Of a stretch of DNA of 25,848 nt, positions 1 to 7,804 are shown piece by piece. The notes under the pieces are model-generated. The model was not told the DNA's origin, did no database searches, and saw only the letters and a list, made by a program, of their open reading frames with translations. The translations under genes and the position numbers were made by a program. Within the stretch, counting starts at the first letter, position 1; every line of letters begins with the position of its first letter. The DNA is from Pelomyxa schiedti (Eukaryota > Evosea > Pelobiontida > Pelomyxidae). The stretch spans positions 1 through 25,848 of the forward strand of contig JAHLWZ010001043.1 of NCBI GenBank assembly GCA_020536535.1. The letters run 5' to 3'.

Positions 1-565
1 TTGAGCCTCATGGCGCCATCTTTTGGCTCCGGGTGCCCTCTTTTGGGTTTGGAGAGTGCTGAGGGCAATGATGGGCTTCCTTCACTGTCCCCCACTTTGT
101 TCCCTGTGTGTGGTCTTGGCATGTGCCTGGCTAACTAACTCTTGCTATTTGGATTTTTTTTTTCTGAATTATTTGGTTGGGCGGCCTTGTTGCTTCCTTT
201 TGTGCGCTGTCGGTTTGGAAAGATCGTCTTGTGGGGCAGGTTTTCGGTGTTGGTCTGGTCCCCTTGGCTTTTTTTAGGCCGTTGGAGAGTGCGAAAACCG
301 AAAAGTTGTGCAGTTTGTCGGTTTGATTGCCGTTTGGGAAGTTGGTGATCTGGAAAGTTGTCTCTTTCCGTAATACCGTTCGTTTGCTGGCTTTGGGAAG
401 GTAGTTTGCACCTAACGGAACGCGTTTTCCTAGATTTTTGGTTTTTGCCAGCCCTCTGGTTTTCCTGCTTTGAGTTGCCTGCACAACGTTGTACCCTGTG
501 ACTTCCACGTTGTGGGACTGGAAGCACAGTAATAAAGCGGGGAAAGGAGTTCCGTAAACATTTAT
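1..565. other. No firm gene; possible 3' end of a plus-strand gene
   Basis: The plus strand here is rich in G and T and is open only in short stretches. An acceptor-like tract ending near 454 is followed by about 25 open codons ending in TAA at 529-531, which overlaps an AATAAA hexamer at 531-536. This could be the last exon of a plus-strand gene entering from the left, but no upstream exon could be joined with confidence. The minus strand is open from 508 to 131, but the translation is rich in K, R, T and Q, shows no domain I know, and looks like a shadow of the skewed composition. Confidence 0.25.
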
Positions 566-2065
566 TTATGAGGAGCCCCAATCGAAATATACAACCAAAC
601 ACGTTACATTATCCATTGTGCCTGTTTGTGGCTTAGTGCAACCCAAAAGAGTGAGACTGGAAAAACCTTTGTCAAGTGCCTCCTTGACTAATATTTGTGC
701 TGCTTCGGCGGGCGATTTCCCAGAGTTTTTTGCTTTGTTACAAATCTGAACGGCGGTGGAATAATCCAGCTGCATTTTGTTGGGTGAGTTGTGATGTGAA
801 TATGAGTTGTACAACTTTGTCCCATAAGCCGTCACATGCTACAATCATAAACTGGTTGTCCCGCGTCAAAGTGGTCTTGTTTTAATTAATATATATATAT
901 ATTTCGAGTGATTGCATTACATGGGCAGTAAAAGGTTCGGCTGATACAAAGTCAGCAGCAGCTCTGTTGTATGGATGTTTGAAGTCTATATCTCCGAATG
1001 CCCTGTGATAGCAAAACGAACCTAAGTGAGTAAAGGTGAAGGAGGGGTTAAATTACCTTGTCACTGCCAGGGATCCTAACACCCGACCTAAGTAAATTTT
1101 ACCACCAGCACTTTCTATTCTAGAGGTCTTCAGTTGAAATAGCCCCAAAAAACCCTTCAAACCTCGATTTTTCGGATGGGTCACTGGGCTTATGCTTGAA
1201 AGAAATACACCTAGATTCCAACCTTTCTAGTGTTTGCTCTTGCAATACAGCCTCAGCGTCACCAATACATGCCAAGTAAAGGCTGAACGGAAGTGAGAAA
1301 CTGTCAAGAGCATTGCAGCAAACACACGTGCTACCGATAATAAGAGTACAAACAGCAGTTGCTCCGTCAGTCCACTTGTTACTGTGGGCATGTTGAAGCA
1401 ACTTAGTATCAGTTTTGTGGAATGCATTGGTTAACGCTTGTTCAAAATTGCCCTGGGACGGGTTTGTAGAGATTTGCGATAACTTGGGAAGGGTACTTGT
1501 GCAAAAGCAGGGTCGGACACAACCTCTCTGTGAAGTATAGTCTAACAACAACAAACGGAAATGAAATATAAAAGGTATCTTAGTGGTGGTAAAGTGGAGT
1601 TAGTATAATGGCATACCGCTAGGTGATCAGCGGCAACCCTTCCTATACAAAATTCATGAAAAAACTTTTTTACAATTTTACAAAGTGCAAGAACTTGCCT
1701 CCGTGCCCATCATAGACGGCAAAGAAACTTCTGCAAACATCCTGCGGTAGACTAAATGCAGTATTCATATCATCTATTGCAACAAACCTATTAATAAAAA
1801 TGAATGAGATGGCATGCACTAAGAACAAAGAAAAAGAAAAGAAGCAAAATTACTCACGTGTCTTCCATTGTGTTCCTTTTACCTATCACCCCACTTAGCA
1901 AAATTTTTCCCACATTTGGTATGGCATACAAAAAAGGAAACTGTTAACATAAAAAACAAACAAAAAACCATGAATGACACATTACAAACCCTGTTGACTG
2001 CAATGCCCTGACTTGAAAAACGGAGGTGGCAGGGACGAAGTAGGCACGTACAGTGTGTTTCCCAT
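566..2065 (-). CDS. PP2C-type (PPM family) Ser/Thr protein phosphatase
   Basis: Metal-dependent phosphatase that removes phosphate from Ser/Thr. Twelve exons with closing phases: 2065-1990, 1882-1858, 1787-1695, 1638-1617, 1541-1497, 1452-1328, 1282-1163, 1119-1057, 1002-921, 875-813, 769-667, 621-566; 290 aa, about one catalytic domain. PP2C motifs appear in order: GKRNTMED (26-33), VYDGHGG (58-64), WTDGATAV, SLAVTRAFGD, ACDGLWD (Asp232) and DNVTCLVV (Asp276), so the metal-binding acidic residues are present. The start was chosen because it begins MGNTLY, a typical N-myristoylation signal, and joins in phase to the TMED exon; this predicts membrane attachment. The usual GDSRAVL motif reads GDAEAVL here. 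Exons 2 and 4 are only 25 and 22 nt. An AATAAA on this strand (561-566) overlaps the stop. The family is certain; the substrate is unknown. Confidence 0.93.
885..902 (-). repeat. AT dinucleotide tract inside a PP2C intron
   Basis: A TA-alternating stretch lies within the intron at 876-920 of the phosphatase gene. It is not at a gene start, so it is unlikely to be a TATA element. Confidence 0.6.
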
Positions 2066-2215
2066 AATTGCTTTTGGCCTGCTTGTCCTCTCCGCACCCA
2101 AGTCGCCTCACTCTTGGAAGACCACGCACTACGCAACCCCCTTGGGTTGTTATTGATTACAAGATACGAAGAAACTTCAATGAAGAAGAGGATAAAAGAT
2201 CAGTGATCTACATTA

Positions 2216-4925
2216 TCAGAATTTGAAATTGACTCCAGTTGTGTCCTTGTGTGCTCGTGGTTTTGCTTGCGTTGTCTGTGATTGCAGTTGCATTTGCGGT
2301 GGTTGTGACTGTAATTGTGATTGTGATTGTGTATGTTGGCGGGAGGGATAGCCGGCAGTGCGAGGCTTTTTAGGGGGCTCTGGGGGGCTGTGTGTTGTGT
2401 CATTGTGGGAGGGTGGGTGTTTGCGGAGCATAGACTCGTCAATTCTTAGGTCAACTTCGGCCAAGTCTTCAGGTTGAAGTGCCACAATGGTGGATTCTTT
2501 GCGCTCGCGCTTCCGCAGCTGTGCTACATCCCATTTGGGAATGTTGTAGGTGTGCGATTGTGGGATTATCTGCGTGGTTGACAATGGACTGCTTTGCCTT
2601 GCCTCTTCAACGACTTGGAAGAATGATTCCGTCTCCACTGCATTACTACACACAGTTCAGTCAAAACTTTAATTCGGTCCAAGTGTATTACCTTTCATAG
2701 GTGCTTGAATCCGGGGGGCTGGGAGGTGTAACTGATGGTTCTGCTGGCTCTGCTTTTTGTGAAATGAATTTCAACTGTTGAGACGGTTTTTTCTCAAGGT
2801 AAGTGTACCTGAGGAAGTTGACTGTGCAATCTTACTTTGTAGTTCTTCAATAAATTCCCGTTTTTCTTCTTCAATAAAGTCCTCCCCCCAATGGCGCACA
2901 CGAGTGAAATTATAGTATTCCTTGCTATCGGCTATTGTAGAAGATTGGATTCCAAAAATATCCCCATAAAGGGGTCTTCCAAACTTGATCCAGTCATTAG
3001 AAAAATGAAGGGTAAAAGGGAAACTCCACACTTCATCGACTGGAGGAATTCCCCAGGAGCCTGGTTGATTGCCCCACGATTGACCATCAGGAATAGGCAT
3101 ATTAACACCAGGAATCTTTATTTTCGGATAGGACGGTGGAGGTCCAAAGCGTTGCTGCCTGGAGAGCCATGGGGGAGGATAGGGGAATGATGTATCAGAT
3201 GGTATGCCAAGAGCAGATCTAAGAGTGGAAGATAGTTTTCCGGGCCGGAGAGATTTGAGGGCTTGGAACTTGTCTTTACCTGAAAAAGAAAAAAATTCAG
3301 TTGGGACAGTCAATTACCAAGAGCAAGGGAGGTACCCTCATAAAAAACTTCGCCATGAATGGTGAGATGGGGTTTTTCTTGGTACTTGAAAAATGCATCA
3401 TAAAGTGTCTGGTAGTCAAGATCCATAAATCCAGAAACCTTCTTGTGTGCGTGCAATTTTGGTTGTTTACTTCTGTTATGCGCTCTTAGTGCCTTTCTTG
3501 CAGTTTGAACACCAGTGCGTGCAATGAAATCTGGGAATAATTGGCGCCTCAAGCTTAATGGGAGAGTGGAAACTACCAGGAAGAGTGAATGGTGGCTTTT
3601 CTAATCTTGCAAGATATTTCCTTCTCTTGCCATGGCACCTGTTTCCCCTTACAAATGTGGAGAAATAAAGGAGATAAACCAGTGGAGCGGGACTGGAACG
3701 GAGTTACGGCAAGATTTGAGATATGTTAGAAATACAGGGTCTTTTGCATCCACATCGTGAATCTGTTGGTGGTGCAAAAAGTGCTTTAAATAAAGTATCT
3801 GAGGTATGTAAAAGAATACACCAACAGGAGTAAACAAAATAATGTGTGAAACAAATGGGATACAGATGAGTTCAAGTTGGACTATGATTTGCACAGGTGG
3901 AAAAGTTTACACCGATGTTAATTGGGACTCCTTTTTCATAAGGGAAAAAAGAAGTCCATTTGGATACAACACGTCCAATAATATTTGGTAAGGTATTAAT
4001 TTGCTGCACACATCGACAATTTCTGGCCTTCGGGCAAGTTTCCTCAGATATTCTAAACAAAACGTTCTTTGTTCTTGGGCATTCTTTTTTGGGAGTTTCT
4101 TTATATCTGGTTGTTTTTGGTAAAGCGACCTTTAGTCTTGAGGTCAAAAGTGGAAGGTATACCTTTATGCTAAAGAAAACAAATGTGAGAATTTGGTTAT
4201 CATTTGGATTGTGGTACCTTCGGAAGTCGGGTTAAAGGTAGTTTCTCTTGTTCGGTGACATCATCAATCTCGTCAAGCACTGTTTTACTTTCGTTTGTTG
4301 TGTCATATTCAGTAACTTTGGGCTCTGTAGGACAGCTTTCATCGAGTAACTTCAGCACCGGCTTCGGTTTAGCTTTCTCACTCTCCTCGGTGGTCTGGAC
4401 AGTACCACCAGCAGATTGAATTGGACCCCCAGCCAGTTTCGCGAAAATCCGCATAAATTCGGTCCTTGTTTCCTCATTTGCGCCGTTCAGCTCCTCTGGT
4501 GGTTGTGCAACAAATTCCACTTCTTCCCTAGCCACATTCTGCGCCGTCGTAGATGATTTCTCTGGCGCCGAGGAGGTAACTGTCCCTGATTTGGTCGCCG
4601 CGGAATTAGTCTCATGTTTTGTCACTAATGCGTCGTTGGTTGTCAGCTTGGGTGGTTCCGGCGAAAGTGTGCTCCCATTATTGGCGTTTGTGCTGCTGAT
4701 ACTTGTGCTTTGTTGTTGTGGCTGCTTCGTCGCCCTCAATTTCTTCATGCTCTGCCTCTTGTTTTTCTTCATCACTTTTTTTTTCCTCCTCCTGCGGTCG
4801 TCGGCCTTGGGAGTCCTTGTTGTGGATTTTGGTGCGATGGTGCCACCCATAATTGCAGTGCCCCGTGTTGTGGCCAAGCCAACCGGGTCCTCGTCACCGC
4901 TGCGCGTCGCAACTGTCGTGGTCAT
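2216..4925 (-). CDS. SF3B2: Splicing factor 3B subunit 2 (SF3B2 / SAP145 / Cus1 family)
   Basis: Nuclear subunit of the U2 snRNP SF3b complex, which helps anchor U2 at the branch point. Nine exons close in phase: 4925-4218, 4098-4012, 3762-3680, 3638-3577, 3530-3318, 3279-3032, 2983-2809, 2749-2692, 2645-2216; 687 aa, shorter than the human protein and lacking a SAP domain. Seen directly: a Lys/Arg-rich N-terminal part; the DUF382 core from about residue 240 (RRPEIVD, HDVDAKDP, RNSVPVPLHW); the PSP proline-rich block (YPPPWLSRQQRFGPPPSYP, then IPGVNMPIP, about 418-470); PPVDE joined to FGRPLYGDIFG; and the family C-terminus ending GVNFKF. An upstream in-frame ATG at 5003 would add a hydrophobic leader unlikely for a nuclear protein, so 4925 was preferred. 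The tail has a Q/S-rich repeat. Two introns (119 and 249 nt) are long for this window. Confidence 0.92.
3763..4011 (-). other. Unusually long intron (249 nt) in the SF3B2 gene
   Basis: It joins the codons for PEIVD to IHDVDAKDP exactly as in the SF3B2 family, with GT and AG ends on the minus strand. It is about five times the usual intron length in the window. No open frame in it matches the family. I looked for C/D-type snoRNA boxes and saw no convincing pair. Confidence 0.75.
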
Positions 4926-5001
4926 CACCGCCAATTCGGAGAAGAAAGGCCAATTGATGGAGAACAAAGATCCCAGAACCCAAAATAAAGGGTAACCACC
5001 C
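4926..5001. promoter_or_regulatory. Putative bidirectional promoter with two CCAAT boxes
   Basis: Only 76 bp separate the chosen SF3B2 start (minus) from the start of the GC-rich gene (plus). The gap holds two plus-strand CCAAT elements at 4931-4935 and 4950-4954, 19 bp apart. CCAAT is the core recognised by NF-Y-type factors in many eukaryotes. That both genes are driven from here is inferred from spacing; no TATA element is visible. Confidence 0.4.
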
Positions 5002-5979
5002 ATGGGCGAACCGACGGTGCGCTATGTGCTCCACAACTTGGATAATTATGCAATGTCGGTGGCGGCCAACAAAATCAGGGACCGCCACACAACCGTTACC
5101 AACCACCAGTCCCACTCCGACTCGGAGGGCGAGTGCTGCCCCACAATCGACCCAGCCGCCGCAACCCCGCCACCGTCCACTCCGTCCTCCTCCTCCTCGA
5201 CACCCAGCGGGGGCACCTTCGGCGTCGTCGTGTGGAACGGCATGTGCGCCAACGTCGCCGAGTCGTCGCTCTCGTACCTGGTGCACCACTGCGCGCCCGC
5301 GCTGGCGTCGCTCACGTACTTCCCGGGGCGCACCAAGGGCGGCATGATGCTGCGCCCGCGCTACCACCTGGGGCAGCGCACGGGCCGCGTGCAGTTCGGC
5401 GCCCTCACGGCCCTCGCGATGCGCGCGGGGCTCGGGACCCCGCGGCAGTGGGGCTGGGTCTGCCCCGCCCTGCGCCGCCTGGTGCTCGTCCGGCCCCCCC
5501 CGCGCAACCCCGGCGGCGGCGGCGGCCGGGCCTACGGCGCCGAGTACTTCGACGAGGCGGTCGAGGACGCCGGCTTCCGCGCCAAGATCCTGCAGGACTC
5601 CCCCGCCCTCCGGTCCATCGAGCTGGCCGAGGCCCTGGACTGGGACGCCGGCACCTACGACGGCGACGGCCTCGAGGCGTACGCCCCGCCGTCGGACAGC
5701 AGCAGCAGCGGAGGCGGCGACGAAGGCGGCCGGGGAGGGGCCCAGGCGGCGACGATCACGTTCGGGAAGCCGCTGCCGCCGCGCCTGTGGAATGTGGTGG
5801 CTGTGATGTACGCGCCGTATTCGGCTGGGTGGGAGAGGATCAGGCTGGTGCTACTGGTCCAGAGAGGAAAAGAAAGCCCCGCCGAGTGCGCCTTGTGCCA
5901 ACTTCGCGGATCTATTCTGGATATGATACTTGGCTACCTTTTCAGAGGATGGGTGGTGGTTCGTGAAGAAAGAAGTTGA
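5002..5979 (+). CDS. GC-rich single-exon protein, leucine-rich-repeat-like, function unknown
   Basis: A 325-aa open frame without introns. From about 5200 to 5800 nearly every codon ends in G or C, and this periodicity picks this frame over two overlapping long frames. After a Ser/Pro/Thr-rich N-terminal part come segments with leucine-rich-repeat character: YLVHHCAPALASL, WVCPALRRLVLV and DSPALRSIEL, spaced as in irregular repeats of F-box/LRR proteins. A Ser/Gly/Asp-rich linker follows. The last 50 residues (RIRLVLLVQRGKESP, then SILDMILGYLF) recall the hydrophobic pattern of a divergent F-box; this is weak. A role in substrate recognition is only a guess. It diverges from SF3B2 across a 76-bp gap and converges on the rhomboid gene. 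Its base composition differs sharply from all neighbours, so transfer from elsewhere or local GC-biased change are both possible. Confidence 0.7.
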   Translation: MGEPTVRYVLHNLDNYAMSVAANKIRDRHTTVTNHQSHSDSEGECCPTIDPAAATPPPSTPSSSSSTPSGGTFGVVVWNGMCANVAESSLSYLVHHCAPALASLTYFPGRTKGGMMLRPRYHLGQRTGRVQFGALTALAMRAGLGTPRQWGWVCPALRRLVLVRPPPRNPGGGGGRAYGAEYFDEAVEDAGFRAKILQDSPALRSIELAEALDWDAGTYDGDGLEAYAPPSDSSSSGGGDEGGRGGAQAATITFGKPLPPRLWNVVAVMYAPYSAGWERIRLVLLVQRGKESPAECALCQLRGSILDMILGYLFRGWVVVREERS

Positions 5980-6092
5980 GCACAGGGGTGGATTCCTCAC
6001 GTTTATGGCCGTAACTTTGTATTTTGAATAGGACAGAATAGAATGCAATGCATTTTTAGTAATTACAAAGATGGGATCTTTTTTTTTTGTTT

Positions 6093-7680
6093 TTAGAGGT
6101 TGAGGTCCACAGGCTCTATAACTGTATAGAATAAAGGCATATTGATGAGGAAGACCAGGACTGCACCAATGAGACCACCCACCTGCAGACCCAGTCTACA
6201 AAGAATTAGTTGTAATGCAAGGTTGAAGTGAATGTAACATAAAACACCTTAACTTGGGGAAGTTTTCCAATTTCGTTTGATTGGGGCGAAGGAAGATGAA
6301 ACAGCCAACAAAAAATCCAGTTAGTAGTCCACCCAAATGAGCACTTTTTGCCAGTAAGGAATTGTAAGTTATATGGTTTTCTAGAAAACACACCTAAAGT
6401 CTATGTAGGGAGCAAAAGAAATAAGTAGAGTAAAGACTATGAAGAAGCCGATTTGTATTAACTCTAGTTTTCTTGTGGCATCACGTGGAGAACCAACCTC
6501 AGAAATACTTAGAACAGTGGTGGACAGAAAACGTGGGCGATACAAACAGAATTTCCACTAGATATGCCCCCATTATCCCCATCAAAGCACCAGAAGCTCC
6601 AACACTGCACGATTTATGAAAAGCTACAAGTAAGAGAGGATACCTGACTGAATTAGGATTAAGCATGCAACTAAACACGGTTGCACCTAATCCACTTACA
6701 ATGTATATAAAGGAAAAATGGAACACTCCCCAGCGTTTCTCTGTGAAGCAGTGAGAATTTCTAGTGGTTTATTTCAGTCTCCAGGTGTGTTTGCTGTCAT
6801 AGGCACCTAACAATACACAAAGCTTGAACTCGGAGTATAAATTCCCCAATAAATGAAAAATCCCGGCATGCAAAAATACTGGAGTGATAAATCGAAACAC
6901 TTGGTACTTGTAATGGTGAGGGCCTTGGTAGAGAAGTTAATGATACCTCATATCTCATGGCCCACGCGTATTTAGCACCCAGCTTAACAAGTGACTCAGC
7001 TGGGGGGCCTAGTTGTGGATTGTTTTTCACAGAGGCAAAGCCATCCAAAGACAAGGAAACAATGAACAGTACTAACTATTGGGTGATGAGGAGAGAAATT
7101 AGAGCCTAAAAAGTACCTGAATAAATATGAGCCAGGCCGTGACTCGTTTCAAATAGTTTATCCATTCGGCCTTTACTCATGTTTATACTCAACCCAGAGA
7201 GGGATAAAATTTAGGCTCACCCTTCTAGGCTGGGAGCATGGTCCACCAATGCAACAAGGACAACATGTAACAAGTGCTATATCTGAAAGCAAACTTTTCT
7301 TGTTTGATATATCAATAGTAGTCGTGCTCATCGAACCTTTCAGAGTCAATTTAATCCTATATATATCTGTCTAAAAATAACGCACAATCCCTCAGGCCCT
7401 AATTTAATATGTATTCACTCACGTCTTACATCTACGAAATGATTCTTCCACGACATAATGCACACACACCATCAACAGCAGCGAACGACAATTGCAACTG
7501 CTGAGGTGACACACTTCCCCCGTCGCCACCCCCGAATTCCAAATCTGCCCCCGCTCCAGTCCTCGACCCTGAAACGCTATGGCCTGATCCCCCCCAAGCG
7601 TCGGGGAAAGGCACCCCACTGCGCCCCGCGTCGTCCCCGCCGCCGCCAATGTCGCTGAGAGTGTGGACGTTACTCATCAC
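6093..7680 (-). CDS. Rhomboid-family intramembrane serine protease
   Basis: Polytopic membrane protease that cleaves substrates within the lipid bilayer. The core exons are firm: 7282-7221, 7170-7117, 7075-6947, 6906-6807, 6740-6644, 6604-6548, 6507-6394, 6343-6254, 6195-6093. Seen directly: a transmembrane stretch (AWLIFIQLVLFIVSL), TPVFLHAGIFHLLGN, a second hydrophobic span, the catalytic serine in VGASGALMG, the catalytic histidine in SAHLGGLLTGFFVG, and a final hydrophobic helix. All hallmark rhomboid motifs are intact. The first exon is uncertain. One choice starts at 7456 (279 aa; Ser163, His218). The other starts at 7680, ends at 7470 and adds a Gly/Ser/Asp-rich cytosolic segment (338 aa). 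I prefer the longer one because its composition matches other N-terminal exons here. A cysteine cluster (TCCPCC) precedes the first membrane span and may be palmitoylated. Substrate and organelle are unknown. Confidence 0.9.
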
Positions 7681-7804
7681 GCGTTGATGGTTTTTTTTTG
7701 TGGTTCAGCGAGCTGGAGATCGGAAGATTGGGTGCTGCCTGATTGGGGAGGTGTCGATGCTCCTCAAGGGACACGCAACGCACACCCGAGAGAGTGGTGC
7801 AGCC
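7681..7804. promoter_or_regulatory. Short divergent intergenic region between rhomboid and RhoGEF genes
   Basis: These 124 bp separate the preferred rhomboid start (minus) from the preferred RhoGEF start (plus) and probably hold both promoters. A run of nine T at 7690-7698 is the only plain feature. An in-frame ATG at 7700 could start the RhoGEF earlier, which would shrink the gap to 19 bp. Confidence 0.35.

Noticed and set aside
1598-1655. tRNA-like D-arm and anticodon-like hairpin (ttagtataatggc, then ccgct and agcgg)
   Set aside because: It spans intron and exon of the phosphatase on the other strand. The loop is 8 nt, there is no T-loop and the acceptor stem does not pair; the actaac on the minus strand reads as a branch point.
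4591-4995. Plus-strand frame of 134 codons opposite SF3B2
   Set aside because: It is antisense to the Lys/Arg/Ser/Thr-rich N-terminus of SF3B2, and its hydrophobic run is the complement of lysine codons.
4926-5003. Upstream ATG of SF3B2 giving a signal-peptide-like leader
   Set aside because: SF3B2 is a nuclear protein and the extension would overlap the start of the neighbouring gene; the ATG at 4925 is the better start.
5133-5966. Second long frame (277 codons) on plus over the GC-rich gene
   Set aside because: The translation is mostly Arg, Pro and Gly and follows from the G/C-ending codons of the 5002-5979 frame; it is a shadow.
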